This document shows positions 45,610-57,890 of a stretch of 64,000 nt of DNA, piece by piece (within the stretch, counting starts at the first letter, position 1; the number at the start of each line of letters is the position of its first letter). This DNA is from Malus domestica (Eukaryota > Streptophyta > Magnoliopsida > Rosales > Rosaceae), in assembly GCF_042453785.1 (NCBI RefSeq), contig NC_091670.1:1488001-1552000 (forward strand), in the 5' to 3' direction. The notes below the pieces were generated by a model. The model was not told where the DNA came from. It ran no database searches and saw only the letters and a list, made by a program, of their open reading frames with translations. The position numbers and the translations under genes are program-made.

Positions 45610-45929
45610 GGTACCGTTTGGTACGTGGGACGGGACGGGACGGAACGGAACGAGCCATTCCGTCCCACGTTTGATGCGCCTAAAAACTGTGAAACGGGTT
45701 GTCCCATGGGACGAAATTTGGCTGATTTTTCGTTCCACCTCTTCCCCCTGGAACGACCCGTTCCACATCCGTGAAACACAAATTTATAACATTTTATGAC
45801 AAAACTTCTCCTTATCTTTTTCAATATTTACATCATCCGTTCCGTCCCGTCCCGTCTCGTCCCGTCCCGTCCCGTTCCGTTCCGTCCCGTTCCGTTCCGT
45901 TCCGTCCCGTCTGCGTACCAAACGGTACC
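45610..45929. mobile_element. Tourist-like MITE A, complete member
   Basis: 320 bp with termini GGTACCGTTTGGTACGT and (reverse complement) GGTACCGTTTGGTACGC, and a TTA target duplication on both sides (45607-45609 and 45930-45932). It sits 70 bp upstream of the F-box ATG and so occupies its promoter. Its right half carries the pentamer array listed next. Confidence 0.93.
45837..45912 (+). repeat. YCCGT pentanucleotide array
   Basis: About fifteen consecutive 5-bp units, either CCCGT or TCCGT (one CTCGT). The array is inside the MITE and pairs with ACGGGACGG-type words in the left half, so it probably grew from the terminal inverted repeat. Confidence 0.92.
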
Positions 45930-46418
45930 TTATGAAACAAGTTCCAATTACAAGAACGCCAATTGCAATCAATCAATCCAACAATCTGCACATCAATAAT
46001 CATGTTGAATCTTGATGGTCTCCATGATTCTGTGTTGGTTGAAATCCTCGGTCATCTCCCCTACGAATCCGTAGTGCAATGCATGTGTGTGTCCAAACGT
46101 TGGTACAATCTCGTTTTTAATCCTTATTTTCTTAGCCGCTTTTCTTGTGTCCAACTCCAAACCGACAGTCAGACCCCCGCTACGCGCACCATGATCGTCA
46201 CAAATCCAAAGAACCCTAGCAATTTCTTTTCCATGTCGTCCGAGCAACCTCTTGGCCCAACAAAATTCCGTAACTTCTCTTTGAGTTTCCTCCCTTGTTT
46301 CCAAGGGCCTCCTGTCGTCAGCACTAGTACCGATGAATTTGAACCAGGACCCACTGTGCTAGCATCATATAACGACCTACTTTTATGCTGCGCAACCATG
46401 TTTTCTCAACGTGATTAC

Positions 46419-46809
46419 TGTTGGAATCCAGTAACACAACTATACAAAATAAGTCTAACAGGATTTGAGAGAGATATTTAGAAAGATTTAGAAGATGAAA
46501 TCACAGAGAGAGCACACACACAGAGCATAACCTTTCAGCTTCCTCAGTATATTTCATACAGGGCATAACAACCCGAAGAGACATTTTTAACTGATGACAA
46601 AGAAGAGAGAGAGAGACATAACCTCAATTCAATCTCAACCAACCATTACAACCTATCTTAAGATCAAAACACTTGTCAAATGATAAGCCCTATGAGACTT
46701 GATCAACACACCACAATTTTACACAATAGCTCAGCCTATGAGCTGAGACATGACACACATAACAATCTTGTAATGTGTACTAATCAGCTCAACAACTTAC
46801 ATACTAACA
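46419..46809 (-). repeat. 3' LTR of the copia element
   Basis: 391 bp. It differs from the other LTR at one site near 46626 (CTC here, CTT at the matching place near 51209). The polypurine tract is adjacent at 46810-46820. Confidence 0.95.
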
Positions 46810-49800
46810 TTCCCCTTTAAGTTGTGAACTGATTTCACTCCAAGTAGATTTCTCAAGTAAGTGAACTGCTCCCTTGCCAATGCTTTTGTAAAGATATCTG
46901 CTAGTTGCTCCTTTGTAGGACAGTGAATCAAATCAATTACTCCTTGCTGTAATGCTTCCTTTATGAAGTGATATCTTCGGTTTATATGCTTAGTCTTCTG
47001 ATGAAAGATGGGATTCTTGGTGATGGCAATGGCAGATGTATTGTCACAATTCATTGGTGTTGCAACAGTTTGCATTTCACCAAAATCCTCTAGAACAAAT
47101 CTCAACCAAGTAGCCTGTGCTGTTGCTTCAGAAGCACTGATATACTCTACTTCGGCTGTGGATAATGCAACACATTGTTGCTTGACTGAAGACCAAGAGA
47201 AAATCCCATTTCCAAAAGTAAAAGCATACCCGGATGTGCTTTTCATGTCATCCTCTGAGCCACTCTAGTCACTATCACAGTATCCCATTAAGAGTGTTCC
47301 TTCACCTTTCTTGTATTCCAAACCAAAATCAAGAGTTCCTTGAACATATCTCAATACTCTTTTTGCTGTTCCAAAGTGCTTGTTAGTGGGACAATGCATA
47401 AACCGAGCTAGGAGACAAGCAGCATACATTATATCAGGTCTAGTTGCTGTGAGATACAGCAGACTACCTACAATCTGTCTATACTGAGCTTCATCTGCAT
47501 TTCCACTTCCATCTTCTCTTCTCAGTTTATCACTTGGAACCAAAGGAGTACTCACTGATTTGCAATTCTGTAGTCCGAACTTCTTCAGAAGAGATAAAGC
47601 ATAATTCCTCTGATGAATGAAGATACATTCCTCAGTTTGGATTACCCCCATACCAAGGAAATGGTGTAAAAGACCAAGATCTGTCATCTCATACTTATAC
47701 ATCATTTCAGCTTTGAAAACATCCATTAACTCTTGACAATTTCCAGTATATATAATATCATCAACATAGATGGATACTATGATCAATTCTGTGTCTCCCT
47801 TGTACTTGGTGTACAGAGTTGCCTCACTGATGCTTTTCTTAAATCCACAAAGCATAAGGTATAAATCTATTTCACCATACCAGGCCCTAGGTGCCTGTTT
47901 TAGACCATACAAAGCTTTATGTAATCTGTAAACCTTTTCTTCCTCTCCTTGCACTACAAACCCATCTGGCTGTTCAACATATACTTCCTCTTCTAATACT
48001 CCATTCAGAAAAGCTGATTTCACATCTAGTTGAAATAACTTCCATTTATTCTTTGCTGCCAGTGTAATTAGAGTTCTAACTGTGTCTAATCTTGCAACAG
48101 GTGCAAAAGTCTCATTAAAATCAATTCCGGGCTTTTGTGCATAGCCTTTTGCAACAAGTCTAGCCTTGTTCTTTTGAACTATTCCATCCAAATTCAGCTT
48201 TGTTTTATACACCCATTTCACCCCAATCACAGGCTTATCTGAGGGTCTTCTCACCAACTCCCATGTCTGATTTTTTTCGATCATATTCATTTCATCCTTC
48301 ATTGCCTTTTTCCAAGCTTCATCCTGTGCAGCTTCATTAAAGGATTCAGGTTCAACAATACATAAGTGACATCTCTCATAGATCTCACTCAAGTTCCTAT
48401 ACCTCAGTGGAGTATCATCATACTGAGCAGAGACCTGTGAGCTACTTGATTCACCAATAGCAGTAGCTGGAGAACTTCCAGCTTGAATTTGAGACCCATC
48501 AGATCCTTCTTGTTCATGAGATTCAGACATCTCATCAATTTTATCCAACTCTGAAGACTCAACTGCAGATAAAGGAATACAGACTTCCTTGACTTTGTGT
48601 TTCTCCCAGTCCCATCTACCATGTTCATCAAAAATTACATCTCTAGATAACAAGACCTTTTGAGTTAAAGGATTCAGTACCCTATACCCCTTTTCACAGG
48701 TACCATATCCAATGAAAACACCCATGACACTTGTTTCTTCTAATTTGTGTCTTAGATTCCCTGGAATAAGAGAATAGCAAACTGAACCAAACACCTTCAA
48801 GTGTTTAACCCCAGGTTTTCTTCCACTGAATTTCTCAAAAGGTGTAGTATTCTTCACTGCTTTTGTAGGACTCCTGTTAAGCAGATACACAGATGTGTTT
48901 ACTGCTTCACACCAGAGATTGTTGGGAAGTTCTTTCTCAAAGATCATGCACTTTGCCATCTCTACAATTGTCCTGTTTTTCCTTTCTGCTACTCCATTTT
49001 GCTGTGGAGAGTATGCAATTGTGAGCTGTCTTTCTATCCCCAAATCTTCACAAAATTTTCCAAACTCATTTGAATTGAACTCTCCTCCTCTATCTGTTCT
49101 TAGCTTCTTTACATAATATCCACTTTGAAGCTCAACCATGGCTTTAAATTTCTTAAACACATAGAAAGCCTCTAATTTGTTTTTCAAGAAATATACCCAG
49201 CACATTCTTGAAAAATCATCTATGAAGGTAATAAAGTATCGGTTGCCACTCAAACTTGATGTTTGCATAGGACCACACACATCCGAGTGTATTAGTTCAA
49301 GTGGTTCCTTTGCTCTCCACATTGATTCTTTGGGAAATGGTTCCCTGTGATTTTTCCCCAGTGCACAACTTTGACATACAGTTTCACTGTCTTGGATTTC
49401 AGGCAGCCCCAAAACCATCTCTTGACTCTGTAACAGTTTGAGACTTCTGAAATTTAGATGACCGAACCTCTTGTGCCACATTCTAACACACTCCTGCACA
49501 TTTGTCCTCAATGCAAGCTCCTTGTTTGTGTTGAGGATTAAGGGAAAACATCTATTTCCTCTCTGTTTCACACTGACCACCAGGTTTTGTAAGGATCTAT
49601 CATCGAACACATCCACTTTATAATCTCCAAATAAAAGAAAGTAACCGTGCTCAGTCATTTGTCCCACACTTAACAAATTTTCTGTAAGACCAGGTACAAG
49701 CATAACTTCTTTTATATATCTTCGACCTTTTACAGTTTCAATGATCAGTGTTCCCTTCCCTTCAACTTCAACCAAAACTACAGTGCCAACTTGGACTTTT

Positions 49801-50897
49801 GCTTTCACTTTCCTGTCAATATCAACAAGTAGATCTTCTCTGGATGTCATATGGTTACTACATCCACTATCTATATACCATTCATCACTTATCTTCCTCA
49901 CTTCTCCAGAATGATTTGCATAAAACAAATTTCCAGTTTCTTCAACCTGATTAGCAAAGTTCACATGCTGCACAGTCTTGTTCATATTACAATACCTTGC
50001 AATATGCCCAATTTTGTTACACTTGTGACACTTGACTTTGTTTTTAACCCAACACTCTCCATAGTGAAGTTTATCACAGAATTTACACTTATCTCCAGTA
50101 TTGTTTGCCTCATTCTTCACAGTGAATCCACCCTTATTGCTCCAATCACCCTTGTTACTCCATTGTTTCTCTTTTGGCTTAAAATTCTTGTGATATTTGT
50201 TACTGTTTGGCTGACCATTGAATTTATTAGACCTCGGGACAAATTTCAAACTGGCAAATGCTTTCTCCATACTACTCTCTCCATGTCTATCCAACCTTTG
50301 TTCATAACCTTTTAAGATAGCTACAACATCCTGTGCATCTATGGTGTCTAAATCCTTAGTATTCTCTATCACTGCTGCAATACTATCATAGGACTTACGT
50401 AAACTGATTAACAATTTCTGAACAACTCTCTGATTACTCAGATCTTCACCATAGCTCTTCATTTGATTAATCAGATCAAACAACTTAGCAATATACACAG
50501 AAAGAGATTCACTATCATTCATGCGAGTATATTCAAAATCTCGCCTAAGACCTTGAAGTTTCACAGATCTTACTTGTTTATCACCAACGAACTCTTGTTT
50601 CAGAATGTCCCACGCAGCCTTCGCACTTTCCTGAGTTGCAATCCTCGGGAAAATTTGGTCTGAAACTGCTCCTTGAATAATACCCAGTGCCCTAGCATCC
50701 TTAACTACATTCTCACGCAGCAGCTTCCTCTCCGCCTCTGTGAGTTCCTCCTCCTTCGCCGGAGCTCTGTACCCACTCTCGACCATATTCCACAGTTCAT
50801 ACGAGCGAAAGATGGTCTTCATTTTGATTTGCCAGAAATCAAAATTCTCACCATTGAAAATTGGTGCCCGGAGTTCTCCTCCTCCAGATCCAGCCAT
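46797..50897 (-). pseudogene. copia gag-pol polyprotein with one premature stop
   Basis: From the ATG at 50897 the frame runs 1210 codons. Gag ([18 protein letters not shown]) comes first, then the zinc knuckle [14 protein letters not shown] (about residue 290), the aspartic protease DSGCSNHM (about 344), the integrase zinc region WHKRFGHLN (about 472), and the DDE core from SDVCGPMQ (about 537) through LRTDRGGEF to AERKNRTI (about 640). The reverse transcriptase includes KSAFLNG and YVDDIIYTG (about 1042). A TAG at 47265-47267 replaces the Trp normally found after CDSD at the start of RNase H; the frame then continues through KSTSGYAF and STAEVEYI to a stop at 46797. All other domains are open. 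The single stop disables the RNase H part unless it is read through. Confidence 0.95.
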
Positions 50898-51001
50898 ATT
50901 AGATACTCGAATCACCGCAATAAGCTTTTGCTGTGAATCCGAGCTCACCCACTCGTAGAAACAACGCCCATAAGTTTAGATCGAACTCGGCTCTGAGGCC
51001 A

Positions 51002-51392
51002 TGTTGGAATCCAGTAACACAACTATACAAAATAAGTCTAACAGGATTTGAGAGAGATATTTAGAAAGATTTAGAAGATGAAATCACAGAGAGAGCACAC
51101 ACACAGAGCATAACCTTTCAGCTTCCTCAGTATATTTCATACAGGGCATAACAACCCGAAGAGACATTTTTAACTGATGACAAAGAAGAGAGAGAGAGAC
51201 ATAACCTTAATTCAATCTCAACCAACCATTACAACCTATCTTAAGATCAAAACACTTGTCAAATGATAAGCCCTATGAGACTTGATCAACACACCACAAT
51301 TTTACACAATAGCTCAGCCTATGAGCTGAGACATGACACACATAACAATCTTGTAATGTGTACTAATCAGCTCAACAACTTACATACTAACA
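51002..51392 (-). repeat. 5' LTR of the copia element
   Basis: 391 bp, followed on the element strand by the primer-binding site TGGCCTCAGAGCC. It is followed on the + strand by the ATTAC target duplication and then the second half of the F-box gene. Confidence 0.95.
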
Positions 51393-52953
51393 ATTACTAC
51401 ATCTGCAATCCGTACACCAAGCAATGGGATGCCCTTCCTCCCCCTCCTCAATGCTACGACCTCGTAAAAGTTGGACTCATCTGCAATCCCGGCAATCAGC
51501 TGGGAGTGCTTAACAATGAATACAGCTACAGGGTTGTGCGAATAATTATTCCTCCATCTCCAGTGTATCCTTCCAAGCAATTTAAAGTACATATTTTTGC
51601 TTCCGAGAATCGTACGTGGACAGAAACTGTTGTATCATCCCCAAGAGAATTTAATGTTGCTAGTTTGCTTTCAATGGGTGCAGCGTTTGGTTACGATGGA
51701 ATGTTGTACTTCGGGGGCAGTTGTGGCTTGATTGGTCTGGAACTCTACTCCAGCAATATCAATGCTACTAGTACTATTCATTGCCGTTTCATTGATTTAC
51801 CTGAAGATAAGGCCAATGTCATGGATTTGCCTGAAGATGATCAGGTCAAATTCGTTGACTTACCTGAAGATGTATATCACTTTCGGACTTTGTACACCTG
51901 GGTGCCAGTAAAGCTGGAACTGGAAGAGGATTTAGTATGCGGATGTGCGAATCCTTTGGACATTTTAAGAATGGACACTGTTACCATGATGGTGTGGGTG
52001 TTTGGGATTACTTTGAAGACAAGGGAAGCAAACGTTGGTGTTTAGTAGACATAGTTCCCCTCAACTGGGTACGTCGTCAATGCCCATCGATCACGGATTT
52101 TAGTTGTAAGTATAAGGTCCACGTTGACAACTATACAAGGGTACTCGGTTTTGACCTATATAATGAAGATATCTTGTATCTAGAATTTTGTCAGCACCTC
52201 CTCATGTACAACGTTGGCGCGAAAACCCTAACGCAGGCTTGGAGAACTGATCTGTTTAGTTATGGTGATGTTATGCCCGGAGGAACTGTCTTCCCGTATG
52301 TAATCCCACGCTGGCCAACACTAGTTCTTGGACACAAACAGCGGGATGAGGGCTCTAGTTCATGTCATGTAGCGGAAAAGGTTAGTGTTTCTGCCGCTGC
52401 TATAGCCACAAGCAAAGCAGACCAAGCTCAAGCTCAACAAGGTCGGGACTTGAAGAGATTGTTGCAAATGGAAAAGGTGGTACAAAGGAACATATGAGCA
52501 AACGCCGTCGCCCTGCAGCTAATTCAAAAGCAAGTAAAAAGAGGAAAGCGAATGAGGCAAGTGGATGAAAGGCAAAGTGCGGCAACCGATCTGAAATTAA
52601 ATCTACCAACTGATTCATAATATCCCCAGTTTTCCCTTCAATTTTCCATAGGTATTTTCATGTCTATTTATCTTATCAATTTCATTTTTATATGAAAATA
52701 ATTTATCACTCATCGGATTTGTTAGTTTTCACGTTAGTTATCACACTATTTGCATGTATTTAATGTATTTAAGGAGAGTTTTTGCATACAAGTAACTATA
52801 GGCTAAAATAAATATGTGCATAGTCTCATCTATTTAGATTTTACTGGATTACATCTTTACTTGTCAAATCTATTTCTATTCCAATGTTTCTTTTTTTATC
52901 TGCGTTATTTTCATATCAATCAAAATGGCATTTGGATAATACTAACCAATGTT

Positions 52954-54460
52954 ATTATATATCACAATCATGCATGCACATGAGTAACCAATGTTAAATG
53001 AACATAAAAACCCATTCATGCAAAACAAGCAACAATTATGAAGTAACACCTATGTAATGCCAATTCGGAATTGATGACAAAATTATAGCAACCAAACCTA
53101 AACTTGTTTTAAGATTGTTGGAAAAATTGGGTCTAATTGCTATAATAAATCACATAGAAAATCAAGAAATAACTCATGCAATTATATATCACAATAATGC
53201 ATGCACATGAGTAACCAATATTAAATGAACATGATATAATGGATTAGAAAAACCTAGAAAATACAGTCGAGGCAAGTGTTGGACACTTTGTCCTTAAGAC
53301 AAGTTTACGCCCCACTACGGTGCTCATGGTTGATCGGCGCATGTCTCCCAAGATACAACGACCACGTCCTTATAATAGTAGCACTCCAAATCACAAGGCT
53401 CCATGAACCACGATTGTGTTGAAAACTCTCTCATATGGACTGAATGAGACTCTCTAATATTTAGTGCACTCTATGTATGATTATGTAAACAATGCAAAGT
53501 TTTTTTTTTTCTTTTTTTTCTTTTTTTTGTGATTATAGGGGGCTTCCCTATTTATAGAATGTGAGATGTTTCTTTGGAAAACATGTGACTATTGTGGATG
53601 CAAATTTTCTCCTCCTCGATCTTGGACGATTTTGCACCTACAAAACAACTAGCACCTTAGGTTAAGGCCAAAAGCCTCACGCGCCCACGATGAATGGGGG
53701 GGGCTTTGGCCGAAGAACCTCCGATGCCAAAGTTAGAATTTTAGAGAGAAATAGTGTTTAGAGTATTTGTGATTTTTTGTAAGAGAATTGGAATGAATTT
53801 TTGGTGAGAATAGGTGCCTATTTATAGAGTTAGGGCTTGACCAATTTTGAATAAAAGTAACCAGCCACTAAAGGTTTTTTGTGGGGTTCAATTTCATGTT
53901 TAATTAGACAATTTATTGGCTTATTAAATATGAAAAGAATAAATGGGTGGTTATAAAAATGAATGACTATTTTAATAAGGAAAATGGGAAAGGTGAGGAT
54001 GGGAATGGTGGTGGCCGGTTTTGACTATCAATTTGGGTGATTTTATTGACTATTAAGGATGATTTTAGGAGATATGGTAGGTATATATTATTTAGCTAAT
54101 TGATTAGCTAAATAATGAAATAGAAAATACTAGGTTTTGGGAAATACCTTATAGAAAGGATTTGATGAAAGAGGTTTTTAATTGTTACCTTTTTTGGGCA
54201 CTTTTGACTTGATTGAAAGATGATTGCCCGCTGCTCGCGCATAGAAATCCTGGTATGCCTCAAGGGTATTTTTGTCCTATTTTGTCCAAAAGTCCACGTG
54301 TCGCCTAGTAAATATTTTTGACTCCACAACTATTCATGAAGAGTAAAAAATTGCAACTCTTCATTTGAGTAGACACATCTTTCTACCAAAAGGCTCCACT
54401 TCTAATTTCCATTCAATTAATAAATTTAATATAATAATATTATTATTAAATTTTCCAACA
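52954..54460 (+). repeat. 5' LTR of the LARD-like element (truncated, with nested insertion)
   Basis: Matches 57128-57890. Interrupted at 53593-54328 by a solo LTR. The second internal unit starts at 53116 with TGTTGGAAAAATTGGG. Confidence 0.82.
53593..54328. mobile_element. solo LTR nested in the LARD 5' LTR
   Basis: 736 bp starting TGTGGATGC and ending GACTCCACA, with the short inverted ends TGTGGA/TCCACA. A 5-bp target duplication ACTAT lies on both sides (53588-53592 and 54329-54333). The other LTR of the host element (near 57761) has the uninterrupted site GTGACTATTCATG, which proves the boundaries. A TATA-like CTATTTATAGAG occurs near 53818. No internal retrotransposon region remains, as expected after LTR-LTR recombination. 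Confidence 0.92.
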
Positions 54461-57062
54461 ATCCCCCACATGAATGGAAATTGACTCAATACCATGCAAA
54501 TGACAATGCAGACACTAGAGAGATAATTTAGTAGGAAAAGTATCACATCAGGATAGGTGGCTTTTGGCTTTGAACCTTCCGTAGTGAATTACTATCGGAT
54601 TTACTTGGCTAATCAGTGAACGCGATATCTTGAACTGCTCAGCCATTTGTGTAAACCAAGACAATAGTAATCACACGGTACCCTTCCAAACACCCCATGG
54701 TTGCTCGATTGTGTTCATTTTGGCCCTGAACAATTATTGGTTTCTCATGAGTGCTTTTAAAGAACTGAGCCCTACAAAAAATTCTCACATGAACGGCCCC
54801 ATTCCTCACTCAAGATAGATGACTTCCCATTAAGAGTATCCTGCAATACCCCACTTGTTATTTCCAAATATAGGAATCATTAAAAGCAAAGTTTATCCTA
54901 AATACGCTGCAGACAACACTGTTTCATCATAGGACATGGGTAAAACGTAATCTCCGCAATGCTCCCATTGAATCATCCACAATTCGGTTGTCCCCTTGAA
55001 CCTAGATCTTGGGATCTCCAGTCAGCTAGGTTGGGTTGCCATTATGGCGATTCTTAAGACGTGGGCTTTTAACCCATTCCCCTCGATGATACAACTTATT
55101 CTCTAGTCAAACCCTTAATTAATTGGATCCACTAGAGGTTGATGACTATCAGTTAAAGTGCGCACTTCCATTTATGAAATTATATTTCATTCAAGAGTAG
55201 TTGTTTTCCAACATTAAGTCCTTCAAAACATATGTTAGGACTTAAAAAGTAATTTGCTAATACTCAGGGTACATTCCCCCACATTTAAGGTATTTGCTAG
55301 AAGATCTCCAACCTTTCAATACCTTAAAATTACCATTATAAGAAATGACATTTTGATTGTCTCATTCAATTAGCACATTATATTTCCATTCTTCTTAAAT
55401 AAATCTCATATCTCAAAATTAGATAAGTTACCTCCACAATTCTTTGATAATTGTGGTTAATTTAACGTCATTGTTAAATCGATCACGTTTTTTTTTTTTT
55501 TATGAAGTAGGAAACAACTAAGACAGACCTTATATATCTATCTTCTTAGGCCTTCATGCCTCACTGGCCATTATGGAAAAAGCACTTCTTGGCTTTCATC
55601 CCTTCCGCACTCTGACTAACATACACGACCCAATGGCCATGTCCATTAATATGCTTACTTAATAAGTATCATTATGCATGTCTAATACAATTATGCGAAA
55701 TGCTCCGCACATTTTTAGTGTCGTCTTTTCCTTTGTGAAAGACCCCCACAATTTCAAGATTATTTCTCTATACTGATATCATTTTGAATAACACTCAATA
55801 ATATTCATTTTCTCCATGGCAAATGCATCACTCTCCTCGGCAAAGAAGCAAAACACATGAACTAAATGCTTCTCAAGAAATCTTCCAGAAAGTTAAGTGA
55901 TATATGACTACAGTCATATAAGTCATATAATTGTTCGTAATAGTATGATGATATCATTCTAGGCCTCTTGAAATTGATGAATTAATCTCTTCGAAGAAAT
56001 CAGATAAATGATTTTGCAACATTATTATCACTATATGATAATACATCCAGTCGGTATGTAGAAGTTTACATACCAACCCATGAACACGTATTCAAATTTA
56101 AGAATGGCAATGACTAGTTGGAAAGGTCGTACCCTTTCACTGTCAAAAGTAGCACTTCAAATGGCATGCTTTTTGCTTGGAATCTCATATGGCAGATTCC
56201 ACCTTTTGGTTCCACCACCTTACAGAAACTATTCATTTGTCAATTAATTGCATCTTTTTGCATCTTAACCGCTACATGGTTCTAAATGTCCCAAAATTCT
56301 TGACTCAAATGAATATAGAACCGTCAAGCCGCGGTCTTACCGATTTCTCTTTTATCTAGAATCTCCAACTGGTCAATTGTGATGGAGTTTTACATATACC
56401 ATATATATTTTACAGAACACCCAATGATTCGTTTCAGGACTTCACACATATGAATACAACAAATCAAGGTATGCATCTAACTGTCATACTAATTTCACAC
56501 CATTCTCATCCCGTGTCAGTTGTCTTAGTGTTGCACACATGAGGCTTTGAAACATGTAATTCTTTCCCAGAAGATTAGTGCATGCACAAAATAAAAGGGA
56601 ACTATTATATTAAAGCAACAACTCCCCATGCGTATACAAGATGAATATATACACAGACCAAATACAGTTCAACACCATAGTTTTTCAATATATCATCATG
56701 CCTTATGACATTTTCATTTCTGAAATGATAAAACCTTAACAGTTATTGAGTTCCAAACCGTTTGACATGCAAAACAACATGATCCATTGTCCAAATGAAT
56801 GTATTATGGCGAAATTACCATTCAAAACTATGTTAAAACACCAATCCAAACTATTATAAGAGATACGTATATTCAACAGTACGCAAAACCCATCAAATGT
56901 AAGCAACCGTGTAACTTTTCAATCAAAGCAAATGGCAATTCATTCATCTACTAAATGAATATATCTAAAACTGATTGTCAAAAAGAAACGAACCTAAGTT
57001 TCTTAATATAAGTACTTTGTGAATCACGTATAGCAAATAAACCTATAAACTTGTCTTAAGAT
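54461..57062. other. interior of the LARD-like element, noncoding
   Basis: 2.6 kb of AT-rich sequence with no frame above about 75 codons and no recognisable retroelement domain. Interiors like this, long and noncoding, define large retrotransposon derivatives that depend on proteins from other elements. Confidence 0.7.
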
Positions 57063-57890
57063 TGTTGGAAAAATTGGGTCTAATTGCTATAATAAATCAC
57101 ACAAAAAATCAAGAAATAATTCATGAAATTATATATCACAATCATGCATGCACATGAGTAACCAATGTTAAATGAACATGAAAAACCCAAGCATGCAATC
57201 ATGCAAAACAAGCAGCAATTATGAAGTAACACCTATGTAATGCCAATTCGGAATTGATGACAAAATTATAGCAACCAAACCTAAACTTGTCTTAAGATTG
57301 TTGGAAAAATTGGGTCTAATTGCTATAATAAATCACATAGAAAATCAAGAAATAATTCATGCAATTATATATCACAATAATGCATGCATATGAGTAACCA
57401 ATGTTAAATGAACATGATATAATGGATTAGAAAAACCTAGAAAATACAGTCGAGGCAAGTGTTGGACACTTTGTCCTTAAGACAAGTTTACGCCCCACTA
57501 CGGTGTTCATGGTTGATCGGCGCATGTCTACCAAGATACAACGATCACGTCCTTGTAATAGTAGCACTCCAAATCTCAAGGCTCCATGAACCACGATTGT
57601 GTTGAAAACTCTCTCATATAGACTGAATGAGACTCTCTAATATTTAGTGCACTCTATGTATGATTATGTAAACAATGCAAAGTTTTTTATTTTTTTTGTG
57701 ATTATAGGGGGGGCTTCCCTATTTATAGAATGTGAGATGTCTCTTTGGAAAACATGTGACTATTCATGAAGAGTCAAAAGTTGCAACTCTTAATTTGAGT
57801 AGACACATCTTTCTACCAAAAGGCTCCACTTCTAATTTCCATTCAATTAATAAATTTAATATAATAATATTATTATTAAATTTTCCAACA
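57063..57890 (+). repeat. 3' LTR of the LARD-like element
   Basis: 828 bp, TG...CA, with an internal tandem duplication (57063-57298 and 57299 onward). It is followed by GTTCATTAGTAATATCGACA, which resumes the local duplication and matches copy A at about 32632. Confidence 0.85.

Larger units (their letters stand above)
46419..51392 (-). mobile_element. Ty1/copia LTR retrotransposon, nearly intact and young
   Basis: Two 391-bp LTRs (46419-46809 and 51002-51392) start TGTTGGAATCC and end ACTAACA on the + strand. The 5-bp target duplication ATTAC lies at 46414-46418 and 51393-51397. The element runs on the minus strand: the primer-binding site (TGGCCTCAGAGCC, a variant of the usual iMet-type TGGTATCAGAGC) follows the right LTR and a polypurine tract AAAGGGGAA precedes the left one. 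By eye the LTRs differ at a single base, so insertion was very recent. The order gag, protease, integrase, reverse transcriptase, RNase H is copia-type. One in-frame stop breaks the polyprotein. Confidence 0.97.
46002..52497 (+). pseudogene. F-box protein gene disrupted by a copia element and a frameshift
   Basis: 46002-46418 encodes an F-box (LDGLHDSVLVEILGHLPYES, then VVQCMCVSKRWYNLVFNPYF) followed by an F-box-associated region. The frame stops exactly at the Ty1/copia insertion, at Tyr139; after the element and the ATTAC duplication it resumes in register at 51398 (YICNPYTKQWDALPP), giving the typical CNPxTxxW motif. It continues to about 51930, where the frame must shift to read RMCESFGHF and the rest of the associated domain, ending at 52497. 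An additional frame after 52450 encodes a basic tail (SKRRRP, SKKRK), so a second shift is possible. F-box proteins of this type are SCF ubiquitin-ligase adaptors. As it stands the gene cannot make a full protein. Confidence 0.88.
52954..57890. mobile_element. LARD-like non-autonomous LTR element, 5'-truncated
   Basis: A long direct repeat brackets the element: 52954-54460 (with a nested solo LTR) and 57063-57890. The LTR core starts TGTTGGAAAAATT and ends AATTTTCCAACA, giving the usual TG...CA ends. The 2.6-kb interior (54461-57062) starts ATCCCCCACATGAATGG and has no retroviral-type coding frame. The complete 3' LTR is 828 bp and contains an internal tandem duplication of about 236 bp (units start at 57063 and 57299). 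The 5' LTR lacks the first about 65 bp, and the flank lacks about 50 bp that copy A retains, so a deletion removed the left junction and no target duplication can be read. Confidence 0.82.
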
